Part shown: positions 9,184 to 17,854 of the stretch, piece after piece
How the letters are laid out: each line of letters begins with the position of its first letter
How positions within the stretch are numbered: the stretch's first letter is position 1
Source: Prorocentrum cordatum
Lineage: Eukaryota; Sar; Dinophyceae; Prorocentrales; Prorocentraceae
NCBI GenBank assembly: GCA_963575745.1
Contig: CAUYUJ010009779.1
Location: 1,188,994-1,223,678, forward strand
Length of the DNA stretch: 34,685 nucleotides
Reading direction: 5' to 3'
Translations under genes and position numbers: made by a program
The notes under the pieces: generated by a model
The model's input: only the letters and a program-made list of their open reading frames with translations
Told to the model about the DNA's origin: nothing
The model's database searches: none

Positions 9184-9738
9184 GTGAGTCGCCGTCGTCG
9201 TCGATCGGGGATGCAACGTTGTCGGACGTCTGAGGGCTCTCTGGCAGGCCAGCACGCGGCGGTGTTCTCAGAAGGCTCTCGACTTGCAGCAGAAGCTTCG
9301 ACGAGTAGCAAAGGCGCGGCCAACGGCAGTCTGGACGGGAAGAGGAGGGCACAAGCAACACATGTGGTTACAAAGACAGCAAGGGTAGCAAGAACAATGA
9401 AACGCGGAAACCATGACAGAGACAGCAATTTGTCTATCCAAGCCTTGGGGTCAATGCTGACTCTTGCCCGGCTGGTACTGTTGCGCCTGGAAAGGTCGCA
9501 AATAATTCATTACATGCTTAATATCGGACCACGCCCCATTGCTGCATCCTCCATCACATCACCGCTCACCCCACCTGGCATCTTGCAAACAATGGAACTG
9601 CCTCACTTCGCCACACAAGCTGCATATGAGTATATGTTCCCCAATGTCGTGCTTGCACCTTTGGGGTCCTCCCTTGCATCCCCAAGCCGTTGGATGTGGC
9701 TGGGCTGTGCTCAAGCCACGGCCGGCTGCCGCCCGTGA
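9184..9738 (+). other. Candidate coding stretch, 184 codons, unrecognised
   Basis: This open frame lies in the least repetitive part of the window (8820-9950) and has a balanced amino-acid mix, including a Leu/Ile-rich segment near residues 84-110. That contrasts with the poly-residue frames elsewhere. It starts among CGTCGT triplets, so the first ten or so residues are doubtful. I see no domain, signal peptide or homologous neighbour. It could be an exon, a gene relic or chance. Confidence 0.12.
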
Positions 9739-9739
9739 G

Positions 9740-9850
9740 CGCGTCCTGAGCGCCCTGTGCGCCTACGCCCGCGTTCGTCCTACGCTTCGTGGGCACCGCG
9801 TCGTGGGCACCGCGCCGCCTCCGCCCGTGTTCGTCCTGCGAGCGCCCGCA
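9740..9850 (+). repeat. Short tandem duplications
   Basis: TCGTGGGCACCGCG is repeated back to back at about 9788-9815. CGCCCGCGTTCGTCCTACG at about 9767 and CGCCCGTGTTCGTCCTGCG at about 9822 flank it as direct repeats. Confidence 0.6.
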
Positions 9851-9951
9851 AGGCTTGCTACACATCGACTGCATCACGTAGGCTGCACCGCACAGGTTGC
9901 ATCGCATCTCTCGCTTGCGTCACATGTTCTCTGTGCGAGTGCAAACTGTTA

Positions 9952-10385
9952 TAGCTCTCGCCTTTTCGGCCTTCCGACGCTCCAAGACGGTCCAGGTGGC
10001 CCTAAAGATGGCCACAACACGGTCCATGAGGTCCCCGAGAAGACTCCAACACAGCCGAGGAGGTTCCCTACACGGCCCAAGAGGCCTCCAAGACGGCCCA
10101 AGAGGGACTCGGAAACGCCCCAAGAGGGGCCCGAAAAAGGGAGCACGACCTGCCATTTCGAGCCTGCCGCCGCAAGAAGACCACCGAGACTACCAGCAGA
10201 CGCTCTAGAGCCCCCACCCCCAAGCCCCGAAGAAGCCCCAAAGAGGCCCCAAGATGTCCCCAAACTGCCGCTTCGGAACTGCCTGCTAGAGGCCTTCGAA
10301 GGACGCCCCAAGAGACCCCAAGAGTCATCCCAGAGGAGTCTGCCCCAAAACCCAAGTACGTTGGCAGGTTGGGCCGAAGGCAGTT
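9952..10385 (+). repeat. Family H repeat, copy H2
   Basis: Starts CTCTCGCCTTTTCGGCC then CGACGCTCCAAGACGG, followed by CAAGAGGCCTCC-type repeats. The core CCATTTCGAGCCTGCCGCC is at about 10152. The tail GGTTGGGCCGAAGG matches the tail of H3. It aligns with H3 over about 400 bp. It overlaps a 348-codon plus-strand frame (9539-10585), which I do not accept as a gene because it follows the repeat and then runs into AT-rich DNA. Confidence 0.75.
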
Positions 10386-10775
10386 CGATATACGATTATG
10401 TGTATGAATGTGTGTATTTGTCCTTGCTAGATGTAACGCATGTAGTGGAGGTATTCATACAGACAGGCAAACATAGATACATACATGCATGCAAACATGC
10501 AGGCAAACATATATATATATATGTATATATATGTGTGTATGCACACGCATGTGCATATAAATTTGCATACGCGTATACAGTATAGGTATGTTTACAGCTG
10601 CACATACGTTTACCACTACAGTTACATATGCTAATACGTGTACGTTTACAGATCCATGTACATATACATATACACATACAGCTACAGACACACATACATA
10701 TACATATGCACGAACAGCTACAAAGGTATGTATGTATGCCTGTGTGCGTGTATATGTATATGTATTAGCCAGCAC
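10386..10775. repeat. AT-rich TACATA/ACATAT low-complexity patch
   Basis: A sharp composition change into AT-rich DNA built of TACATA, ATGCA and TATATG units, with a TATATATATATATG run near 10509. Open frames here are repetitive Cys/Tyr/Thr strings. No gene supported. Confidence 0.85.
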
Positions 10776-10849
10776 TGGCCCACCACCGTGCGTCTCTAGC
10801 AATGCAGGCTCTGCATTGTACGCGGAGCCATCGCTATGGTGCAGTCCCC

Positions 10850-11160
10850 AGTGCGCAATGTATGTGGAACAATTATGTGATACAATATGTGATGTACAAA
10901 ACGTGTTGAGCAACATATATGATGCAAAATATGTGTTGCGATCCACCTTGTGCAGACTATGTTGTGCAACATGTGTGGTGCAACCGTTGCGTTGCAATAT
11001 ATACTGTGTAGCAGCCGACGTGCAATCTAGGTTGTGCAATAACAATTGTACAACGTATGATGTGAAAACTCGGTGGTGCAATATAGATTGCTCAACCAAC
11101 GTGGAACATGATATGTGGTGCAATATATGTGGGTGGGTCTATTTACGTGGTGCAATTCAC
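10850..11160 (+). repeat. Degenerate TGTGCAAT-type minisatellite
   Basis: Loosely periodic variants of GTGCAATATATGTGGT and TTGTGCAAC repeat about every 15 bp for 300 bp. The same motif reappears at 12220-12290. Frames on both strands read through it, which a period divisible by three would allow, so the open frames are not evidence of a gene. Confidence 0.65.
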
Positions 11161-11289
11161 TCTGCCGAAACTGAAATTGTCAACTCAAGTTCTCGCGCAC
11201 CCGTCCCACCCGCCCACCCGCAATTTGGTCTGCAAAACCCATGCGGCGGCGATCGTGGTGACTGCTCGGTGCTTGCTGGCCCATCGCCG

Positions 11290-11728
11290 AGACCGCGCTA
11301 GCGCCCATGCTTGTACGCAAAACGGCCAACAAATTTGGCGCGACCGACACGGCCGCCTCGGCGCTGACCGCTGGGCGCTTCCCCGCGGACGCTTCACTGC
11401 GAGCCGGCGATGTGGCCCAGAGCGGTATCATGGCAACGTCGACAGCAGTAGACACGGTGATGGTAGTAGCAATGCTGGTGACGATGATGACAACGACGAC
11501 GGCACGGCCAGTGACGGCCCCGATGCTGATCAAGCCGACGACGATGACGGCGTCCTCGCGTCGGTGTTGAAGGTTTTGGAATGGGTTCGGCATGCGCGCG
11601 CGGACGACGCGCGAGTGGCCCGAATGGTACGATTTGACACGAATCGTCCCCCCCCCCAGCATCTGCGCAAGGGGGTTCGACAGGCTTCGACATGCGGCGC
11701 GGGAGGCTCGATTGGCCGAACTGACTGA
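11290..11728 (+). other. Candidate coding stretch with acidic segment, unrecognised
   Basis: The open frame 11108-11728 (206 codons) begins inside the minisatellite, so only its later part is of interest. It has an Asp-rich segment (codons at about 11455-11560), then a mixed segment with Trp, Val and Arg. A second frame across 11307-11570 is also open. No domain recognised. It runs directly into a diverged tandem repeat, which argues for repeat-derived sequence as much as for a gene. Confidence 0.15.
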
Positions 11729-12262
11729 AAGCAACGAAGAAAACCTACAACTACAAACATTCGCAGGAGCACGAGCGCAGGCATGTTTGAAAACTGGTGT
11801 TGCAAAACCGTGCGAGTTCTGTATGATTCGGGGCGCTCGGTTTTGAAATCCCTAAGAATCCGCAGGTTTGGTTTAGGGATCCCCGCAGACGCGCACAACA
11901 ACGCGCGCGTGCGCACATCGTCTCATTTCTTGGTAAGGATTCTTGCGACAGCACGCGCGCAAGAGCGTTAGAGCGATTTCGACATGCGCGCGCGAGAGGC
12001 ACGTTTGTTGGCATGTCATGACAAGGTTCGAGAACCTATGGTATTATGTAGAATCTGCAAGAGTTCGCGCGCAGGCTGTTTTGAAACTGATTGTTGCGAA
12101 GCCATGTGCTTTTAGAAGGTTCGTGGCACTCGATGTTGAAATCCGTACAAAACCTAAGGTGTTGGAAGGAAGTCGGCATGCGCTCGCGCGACGGCGCGCG
12201 CGTGTGCACTTCTTCAGGAGAATCTGTGTTGTGCAATCTAGGTGGTCAACCAATGTTGTGCA
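11680..12262 (+). repeat. Diverged tandem pair, period about 291 bp
   Basis: TTCGACATGCG is at about 11686 and 11978. GCGCAGGCATGTTTGAAA (11776) matches GCGCAGGCTGTTTTGAAA (12067). TGTTGCAAAACC matches TGTTGCGAAGCC, and TTTTGAAATCC matches GTTGAAATCC. All give offsets of about 291 bp. CATGCGCGCGC motifs also occur at about 11590 and 12177. Copies are well diverged, so the duplication is old. Confidence 0.65.
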
Positions 12263-12295
12263 ATCTATGTGGTGCATTATATGCTGCCAGACAGC

Positions 12296-12440
12296 CATCC
12301 AGGCCCAGACGACAGGTAGAGACCAGGCGGCGACGGCGGCAACGTGCCGCGAGACCGCCACCAAGGCCCAAACGACGGACGGCGACGAGGCGGCGACGGG
12401 GCGGCGACGGCGGCAACATAGCCGCGAGACCGCCACTCGG
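12296..12440 (+). repeat. Tandem duplication, about 70-bp GGCGAC-rich unit
   Basis: GGCGGCGACGGCGGCAAC followed by GCCGCGAGACCGCCAC occurs twice, at about 12327-12362 and 12401-12436, each preceded by GGCCCAAACGACGG-like sequence. Confidence 0.8.
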
Positions 12441-12492
12441 GCCCAGTTCCTCAAAACAGAAATCCGCCACCATGCCTCTGGGCACGCAGTGG

Positions 12493-12664
12493 CTAGGGCT
12501 CCCAACTTCGCGCTTCGCGCTCCGCGAAGCGCGAAGCGCGAATAACTTCGCGCTCTCGCGCCGCCCTCCCAAAGGGAGAATAGGAGGACGAGGAGGAGGG
12601 GGAGAAGGAACGAGGACCGCGAAGCGCGAAGCGCGAATAACTTCGCGCCCTCGAGGGAGCCCTT
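12493..12664 (+). mobile_element. Family D element, copy D1, with 7-bp TSD
   Basis: This 172-bp element is flanked by exact 7-bp repeats GCAGTGG (12486-12492 and 12665-12671). It begins CTAGGGCTCCCAACTTCGCG and ends CGAGGGAGCCCTT. Internal arms carry CGCGAAGCGCGAAGCGCGAA and AATAACTTCGCGC twice, around a GGAGGACGAGGAGGA spacer. Three more copies are at 16681-16848, 17431-17582 and 22312-22468. Frames through it encode only repetitive Ala/Arg/Ser strings. Confidence 0.93.
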
Positions 12665-12719
12665 GCAGTGGGCGTGTCCTCAAGTCCTTTCCCTGGGTCC
12701 CGAAGCCTCGACCCTCAAT

Positions 12720-12955
12720 CCTGAAGAGTCTTCCAAAGCCCGGGACTCCAGATTCTCAAACCCCTCGGGGCTTGGCGCCGCTCCCCGCTGGACTATTTCG
12801 GAGCCAGCAGGGCCCCACGAACGTCCAAGAGAGCTCGAGGAGGCGCCCAAGACGGTCCAAGAGGGCCACGAGTCGCCGAACGATCGCCCCAAGACGCCCA
12901 AGATGACTCCGCGCCGACTGGCAAAACATGGAATAAGAGCACGAATACTGTGGAA
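12720..12955 (+). repeat. Family H-related CAAGACGG tract
   Basis: Degenerate CCAAGAG/CCAAGACGG repeats with an AT-rich spacer (about 12925-12955) leading into H3, the same arrangement as upstream of H1. Confidence 0.6.
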
Positions 12956-12959
12956 GGAT

Positions 12960-13350
12960 GATTGCCTTCTCGCCGTTTCGGCTCCCCGACGCTCCAAGAC
13001 GGCTCAAGAGGTCCCCGAGATCGCCCACAGGCGGCCCAAGCGGCCCCCGAGAGGGCCCCAAGACGGCCCACAATGGCCGAAGCGCTCAAGACGGCCCGAG
13101 AGCGCCCGAAGACGGCTCCAAGAGGGGCCCCAGTGGGGGAGCCCGAACAGACATTTCAAGCCCTCGGTCCCGAGGGGCCCCCAGGAGGCCCCAAGAGGCC
13201 ACCAAGAGGCCCCAAGAGGCGAGGACCCAAAACTGCCCCCAAGAGGCCCCCGAAGGCGCTCCGAAGAGACCCCAAGAATCATCCCTGAGAACTCTGACCC
13301 ACAAACCGGGCACGGTGGCCGGATGGGCCGAAGGTCATTGGAGACAAACG
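12960..13350 (+). repeat. Family H repeat, copy H3
   Basis: Begins TTCTCGCCGTTTCGGCTCCC and CGACGCTCCAAGACGG. The core ACATTTCAAGCCCTCGG is at about 13150. The tail GGATGGGCCGAAGG is at about 13320. Best match to H2. The 240-codon frame over it is a translation of the repeat. Confidence 0.75.
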
Positions 13351-13420
13351 CCAGGGCAAGCACTGTTTGGGACATGTATGTGTAGATAAACATACTAGGA
13401 CCACGCGCGCGCTTCGCGCG

Positions 13421-13560
13421 CTTAGGTTCAAGAACGCATCCGCCCTTGACAAGTTCACCGCCGCCAAGGCTGCGGGGGGCCCCGCCAGCGTGACGGCCGC
13501 GGCGGCGCCCGCCGAAAGCCTTGGCGGCGGCGTCGAGGATCGTCAGGAATGCCTCTGGGC
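13421..13560 (+). other. Exon-like stretch, about 45 codons, unrecognised
   Basis: Between H3 and the inverted H4 lies a short frame with mixed residues (FKNASALDKF, then Ala-rich, then GGGVEDRQECLW). Its third codon positions are mostly G or C. It follows CTTAG directly, which could be an intron acceptor. A 14-bp inverted repeat, CCGCCGCCAAGGCT with AGCCTTGGCGGCGG, frames its middle. No family recognised; it may be a gene relic. Confidence 0.22.
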
Positions 13561-13895
13561 ATCTGGGGGGGGGCTCTTGGGGGCCTTGTGGGGCTTCTTG
13601 GGAGCTTTTTCGGGTGCCTCTCAGGGCCTTGTGGGGTCTCTAGGGGACCTCTGGGGGCATGTTGGGGGCCTCTTAGGCCTTCCTGGGGACCTCTAGGACT
13701 CTAGGGGCGAAGATCTTCAAATGTCCGTTCGGGAGCCCCCTATGGGCCACTTCTCGGGGCGTCCTGGAGCCCTTTTCAGCCGTCTGGGGCCCTCTTGAGT
13801 CGTCTGGGAGCCCTCTCGGGAGCCTCTTGGGCCGTCTTGGGGAGATCGTCGAGGCCTCTCGGGTCGTCTTGGACGCTGCGAAAGCCAAAGGGGCG
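13560..13895 (-). repeat. Family H repeat, copy H4 (inverted)
   Basis: Reverse-oriented H repeat. On the minus strand it reads CGCAGCGTCCAAGACGACCC, then CAAGAGG units, then the core GGACATTTGAAGATCTTCGC. It faces H3, so H3 and H4 form a loose inverted pair around 13351-13560. Confidence 0.7.
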
Positions 13896-13924
13896 AATCT
13901 AGTAAAAATGCACGTTTTCCGAAA

Positions 13925-14075
13925 GGGCCATGTTTGCCTCTTGGGGCTCTCTTGGGAGGCCCCTCGGGGGCCTCTTGTGGCGTCATTGGGGGCTTCTTGG
14001 CGGTACTGGGGGAATATCTGAGGCCATCACGAGCCATCTTGGCCGTCTTGGAGGGCATCTAGGCCGCTTTGGACT
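13925..14075 (-). repeat. Family H-related CAAGAGG tract (inverted)
   Basis: On the minus strand this is the CCAAGAGGC tract that normally precedes the H boundary. It is separated from H4 by the AT-rich spacer at about 13895-13925, so the H1 and H3 arrangement is repeated in mirror image. Confidence 0.6.
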
Positions 14076-14154
14076 GGGAGCGGGGGGTCCTGGAGCCCCA
14101 GTCCCGCCGCGGAGAATGATGCCGGGCACCCCCGGGACCTGAAACCCCGCTTAC

Positions 14155-14250
14155 CTGTATACATATCTATGTGTATATTTACACTGTACATAGATAAGGC
14201 GTATATCATCTTCTCGCTCTTTCTCGCTCTCTCTCTCTCTCTCTCATGAT
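14155..14250. repeat. AT-rich imperfect palindrome and CT dinucleotide run
   Basis: TTACCTGTATACATATCTAT and TACATAGATAAGG form an imperfect inverted repeat (about 14161-14205). A TCTCTCTCTCTCTCTCTC run at about 14227-14245 follows. Confidence 0.7.
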
Positions 14251-14589
14251 GTCGCTCCCTCACTTCCTCCTTTGCTCTCAGTATTTCTGGCGCTCTCCCT
14301 CGCCCTCTCCCTCTCGGACTCACCCTACCCGCAATACCTCTTAGAATCGAACGCTTCCATATCCAAGGATGCGCTCAAACACTAGACACTACATCCCTTC
14401 TCTTCGCCCCAATGCCGACTGGAATGCAAACACCAGGCTCGTGTAACAGGAGAGAAACACAAACAAGGCAGCGAACCAGGCTCGCCCTTCATCGACACAT
14501 CCGATAGGTCTCAAACCCACGGCGTGGCTTGAAAAAACGCCCACGGACCGTTGCACTGCGCCGCGAGCTGACCAGCCCCCCGCATGCGT

Positions 14590-14765
14590 AAGACCTGACC
14601 GAGGTGAGGATAAAATCGGGTGAGGATGCATCGAGAATATCAGAGATCCGGCGGCTCTAGAGGATGCATCGGGCACCACGGCCTCCTCGGAACGTTCTGG
14701 AACGATCTGAGAGCGTTCAAGGAGCTCCAGAACGGACTTGCCCTCATCATGGCCCGGCCCGAACA
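14590..14765 (-). other. Exon-like stretch on minus strand, unrecognised
   Basis: The minus-strand frame reads FGPGHDEGKSVLELLERSQI and then EEAVVPDASSRAAG, a mixed composition unlike the poly-residue frames nearby. Downstream the frame enters I1. An inverted repeat (CGTTCTGGA with TCCAGAACG, 14694-14732) and two GAGGATGCATCG repeats lie inside it, so it may also be repeat-derived. No function proposed. Confidence 0.13.
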
Positions 14766-14794
14766 CGACTGAACACCCTCTTGCTCGGTGGAAG

Positions 14795-14958
14795 TGAAGG
14801 GGCCCTGGAACACAAAACAAAAATATACACAAATAGCAGGATTCCCAATCTTTTCGCATATGTTATGGGTTTTTGCGTTCCCCCACGCTTCCCATATGTT
14901 CCCAGATGTTCCTGGGAGTCGACGATGAATTGTGTCTGTGTGAATTTTCCTCTCCTGA
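14795..14958 (+). mobile_element. Family I element, copy I1
   Basis: 164 bp running from TGAAGGGGCCCTGGAACAC to GTGTCTGTGTGAATTTTCCT and CTCCTGA. The landmark order matches five other copies: ACACAAAT, GATTCCC, CATATGTT, GGGTTTTTG-TTCCCCC, CCCATATGTTCCC, GTCGACGAT, TTGTGTCTGTGTG. The outer arms are imperfectly inverted. No target duplication found for this copy. Confidence 0.85.
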
Positions 14959-15094
14959 GGAGGGGGGGCGAGGCATCGGGCGGAAGCGAGGAGTGCGCGT
15001 GCCCAGCTGCCTGCGAAAAGGGGGGGGAGAGCGGCCGACGAGGGACCGGGGAGGAGGGAGAGAAGCACAACACTTATTCTGGATCGCTGAATAA

Positions 15095-15160
15095 TCGCCC
15101 CCTCCTCCTCCTCCTCCTCCTCCTCCTCCTCCTCCTCCTCCTCCTCCTCCGCCCCCCCCC
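15095..15160. repeat. TCC microsatellite
   Basis: Pure TCC run of about 55 bp ending in a C homopolymer. Confidence 0.95.
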
Positions 15161-15345
15161 CCCCTCGGAGTGCATCTCTCGCCTCCTCCCCCTCCGCCCG
15201 GCCCCCCCCCCCCTCGGAGTGCCCGGGGGGGTTGGCCGCGGCGCGTCCGCGGGGTGCCAGGGGGGGTCTGGGGTTCGATCCCTTCCTGCTGGGGCGCGGG
15301 GGTGGTGCCCGGGGGGGGTTGGCCGCGCCGCGCTTTCACGCTTGT
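15161..15345 (+). repeat. GC-rich direct repeats
   Basis: CCCCCCCCTCGGAGTGC occurs at about 15161 and 15208. GTGCCCGGGGGGGTTGGCCG occurs at about 15219 and 15305. The GGGGTTCGATCCC between them resembles a tRNA T-arm only superficially. Confidence 0.7.
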
Positions 15346-15413
15346 CACCCCCCGGTTGATTAAGAAGAAGTTCGGAGCATGTTGCTCCCATCGTACTTCA
15401 AGACCACATCGCA

Positions 15414-15554
15414 GAAGTAATTTCGAGCACCCAGAAAAGTGTCGAAAGAGTTTCGAAAGAGTGTCGAAACAGTGTCGAAAGAGTGTCTCCTAGGGCCCGA
15501 CACGTGAAACCCCGTTGATTTTTGGGGTGTTGTCTTGGCGCTCGAAATTCATTA
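15414..15554. mobile_element. Family V fold-back with internal GTGTCGAAAGA repeats
   Basis: Outer arms AAGTAATTTCGAGCACCCAG and the inverse of TAATGAATTTCGAGCGCCAAG enclose about 100 bp. Inside, GTGTCGAAAGA or close variants repeat four times (15439-15487). Single copy in the window. Confidence 0.55.
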
Positions 15555-15835
15555 TGGTGATCAAGGCTGAAGTAGGTTGGAACATCATAAAACAAAACCA
15601 AAGTCAAAATGGGGGACCTTGGGAAAACCATGCCGAATACAAGGGTGACGAGGCCCTGACTCTATAGGACTACCCAAAACGCTCAAACTCCACTCACGCT
15701 GGATCGACGTTGTTCTGTGTTTGCGTGTCTACTGCCAGGTCCAGCCATCCTCCTCCTCCCCTCCCTCCTCCTTCTCCTCCTCCTCACCTCCTCCTCCCTC
15801 GAACGATGCATGGTAGGGAGGGGGGATCAGCCAGC
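15555..15835. other. No gene seen
   Basis: Mixed-composition DNA, then a TCC-rich patch at about 15745-15800. Nothing recognisable. Confidence 0.6.
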
Positions 15836-16045
15836 CAGCACCGAATCGGGAAATCGGACCGGATCAGAACCTGCGTCGGATCGGGCCGCATCAGCACGAG
15901 TTCGGAGTCAAGTCGGACCAGCTGCGCCAAGGTGCACGAATGCGCCCTGCAGGCATGGGGCCTCGTCGCATCGCTGGAACATCGGCATCGAATAGGACCG
16001 AGCTCAGCGAGGCCGACATCGAATCGGATCGACCGAACCGAGTCG
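15836..16045. repeat. AATCGGAYCG-rich degenerate repeat
   Basis: Many variants of AATCGGACCG, GTCGGATCG and CATCGAATCGGATCG occur without strict period. CCGAATCGG near the left end and CGAATCGGATCG near the right give a weak inverted arrangement. A similar patch is at about 31198-31250. Confidence 0.45.
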
Positions 16046-16080
16046 AAGCGGGGGGGGGGGCCGAAAAGGGGAATCTGTAG

Positions 16081-16221
16081 CATGGCGGGGGGGTCGCGCC
16101 TGTTCGACGAGGGCACCATGTAGGCGCCCCCGCCCTGGAGGTAGAGCGCGTTGATGGCGCCGGCGCCCTGGCACGCGGGGAGGGGAGGCAGCAGCGGGAT
16201 CTCGAGGAAGGCCGCAGGCAT
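16081..16221 (-). other. Best exon-like stretch: 47 codons, minus strand, unrecognised
   Basis: From the ATG at 16221 the minus strand reads 47 codons, and 45 of them end in G or C. The peptide is varied (AFLEIPLLPPLPACQG, then AINALYLQGGGAYMV, then SSNRRDPP). That codon pattern is what a GC-rich eukaryotic exon shows, and it is not low complexity. The frame stays open beyond both ends but becomes repeat-like, so exon limits are unknown. Element E1 has inserted just upstream (TSD 16238-16246), so any gene would be interrupted. I do not recognise the family. Confidence 0.33.
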
Positions 16222-16246
16222 CGGAGCAGGTCTGAGACTCCATACC

Positions 16247-16495
16247 CTTAAGTGGGCCCTGGAAACGACAGGGCCGTTTTTGTTCCCCGGTTCCGTTCTG
16301 CCGTTTTTTTGCCGGTTCCGACGCCGTTTTTTTACCGGTTCCGTCGCCGTTCTTTGACCGGTTCCGGCTCCGGCTCCAATCCCGGAGCCGTTTCTTTGCC
16401 GTTTCCGGTCGCCGTTTTTGTTGCCGTTTCACTTCAAGGGACATCTTTGTGGAAACGGTGAAAAAAAGGCCCTGCCGTTTCCAGGGCCCACAGAG
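16247..16495 (+). mobile_element. Family E element, copy E1, 249 bp, 9-bp TSD
   Basis: Flanked by CTCCATACC (16238-16246) and CTCCATGCC (16496-16504), a 9-bp duplication with one mismatch. Inverted ends are TGGGCCCTGGAAACGACAGG and the inverse of TGGGCCCTGGAAACGGCAGG, just inside a CTTAAG/CTCTG margin. The interior holds about six degenerate 20-25-bp units of the form CCGTTTTTTTACCGGTTCCG. A 9-bp duplication is typical of Mutator-like elements; the assignment is inference. No transposase. Confidence 0.95.
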
Positions 16496-16671
16496 CTCCA
16501 TGCCTCCGAGAGCAGGGACCCTCGCCGCGCGCCGCCGCGGGCGCCTGGCAAAGCCCGCGGTCGGCCCAGGCCGTCGGGAGCTGCGCCAGGCGCGCGGGCG
16601 CGGCGAGGCGCGCGGGGTCTGCCGCGCTGGCCCCCCAGGAGAAGAGCGCAGAGCTCGGGGGTGGGCAGAGC

Positions 16672-17077
16672 CTTAGTCTAGGGCTCCCAACTTCGCGCTT
16701 CGCGCTCCGCGAAGCGCGAAGCGCGAATAACTTCGCGCCCTCGCGCCGCCCCCCCAAAGGGAGAAAAGGAGGACGAGGAGGAGGGGGAGAAGGAACGAGG
16801 ACCGCGAAGCGCGAAGCGCGAATAACTTCGCGCCCTCATGGGAGCCCTTGAAACGACAGGGCCGTTTTTTTTCCCCGGTTCCGTTTTGCCGTCTTTTTGC
16901 CGGTTCCGACGCCGTTTTTTTACCGCTTCCGTCGCCGTTTTTGGACCGGCTCCGGCTCCAATCCTGGAGCCGTTTTTGCGCCGTTTCCGGTCGCCGTTGT
17001 TTTGCCGTTTCCATTCTCAAAGGACATTTTTTGGGAAACGGTGAAAAAACGGCCCTGCCGTTTCCCGGGCCCACAAA
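16672..17077 (+). mobile_element. Family E element, copy E2, split by D2, 9-bp TSD
   Basis: The outer limits are set by a perfect 9-bp direct repeat, GGGCAGAGC, at 16663-16671 and 17078-17086. The left terminus CTTAGT is separated from the rest of the inverted end (GAAACGACAGGGCCG, from about 16850) by element D2. The interior and right end match E1. About 10 bp of the E left end are missing at the junction with D2. Confidence 0.9.
16681..16848 (+). mobile_element. Family D element, copy D2, nested in E2
   Basis: Starts GGGCTCCCAACTTCGCGC and ends ATGGGAGCCC, with the same interior as D1 and nearly identical. It sits inside the left inverted end of E2. Unlike D1 and D4 it lacks a 7-bp duplication, so it either arrived by recombination between GGGCCC-like ends or lost its flank. 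Confidence 0.88.
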
Positions 17078-17086
17078 GGGCAGAGC

Positions 17087-17362
17087 GGCCTCGGGCCCAA
17101 ACCTGGCGGGCGCGGGCCCGGAAAGTGACGGCCGCGGCGCCCTCTCGAGGACCGACAGTGGACAAGCCACCCCAGTCGGACCGGATTGGACAGGGCACGC
17201 GAGAGGACGCAAGGCCCCTCCGAGGGCCACACTGCCATAGAAATGTGGGAGGCTTTGGTCGCGAGACACAGGACACAAGGGTACCCTTGAGTTGGCAGGC
17301 TCGACCTACTAATCGGGGCCGACTGTAATTGGCGTGTCGGGGTGGGGGCTCGGTCCACCTCC
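17087..17362 (+). mobile_element. Family F element, diverged and enlarged copy F6
   Basis: The first 75 bp align with the F interior (GTGACGGCCGCGGCGCCCTC, then CGAGGACCG). The last 45 bp align with its right end (GGCGTGTCGGGGTGGGGG, then GTCCACCTCCGA). About 140 bp of unrelated DNA separates them. The left terminus is missing. It directly follows the right duplication of E2. Confidence 0.55.
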
Positions 17363-17430
17363 GAAGATCCGAGAGAAAAGAATCGCCTGCCCGCGCGCGG
17401 GCAAGCGTGCGCTGGCGCGAATCTCCTCGA

Positions 17431-17582
17431 GGGCTCCCAACGTCGCGCTCTCGCGCTGCGCGAGGCGCGAAGTACGACGAACTTCGCGCCCTCGCGCCGC
17501 CTCCCAGGAGAGAAGAGGAGGACGAGAGAGGAATCCGAGCCGAACCGCGGAGCGCGAATACCTTCGCGCCCTCGAGGGCGCC
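17431..17582 (+). mobile_element. Family D element, copy D3 (diverged)
   Basis: GGGCTCCCAACGTCGCGCTC to CTCGAGGGCGCC, with the family interior (TTCGCGCCCTCGCGCCGCC, GAGGACGAGAGAGGA, GCGCGAATACCTTCGCGC). It is more diverged than D1, D2 or D4, and no target duplication is visible. Confidence 0.82.
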
Positions 17583-17724
17583 ATTGATCCCCACTGCAAC
17601 CTCCCAGCCACCCGCGGTCGACGGGGCGAGATCGAGAGGGGGGGCGCGCCGACGTCACCACCAAACGATGTCGATGGGCCCGTTTTCCACCACCACCACC
17701 ACCAGAAGTTGGAGGGGGGGGAGG

Positions 17725-17762
17725 AGGTGAAGGACGAGAGGGAGGAGGAGGAGGACAAGGAG

Positions 17763-17797
<35 letters not shown>

Positions 17798-17810
17798 GGA
17801 GGACTCCCTC
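17725..17810 (+). repeat. GGA/GAAGAG microsatellite
   Basis: GAGGAGGAG with AAG interruptions, about 80 bp. It gives poly-Glu on plus and poly-Ser on minus. Confidence 0.92.
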
Positions 17811-17854
17811 CCCCTCGAACTTATGGTGGTGGAGGTGGACAACAGGCCCATCAG

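Noticed and set aside
9539-10585. 348-codon plus-strand frame
   Set aside because: Most of it is the family H repeat read in one phase, and it ends in AT-rich low-complexity DNA. H1 and H3 are open in other phases too.
15267-15290. GGGGTTCGATCCC, resembling a tRNA T-arm
   Set aside because: The T-stem would need mismatched or G-T pairs, and there is no acceptor stem, anticodon arm or D-arm at the right distances on either strand.
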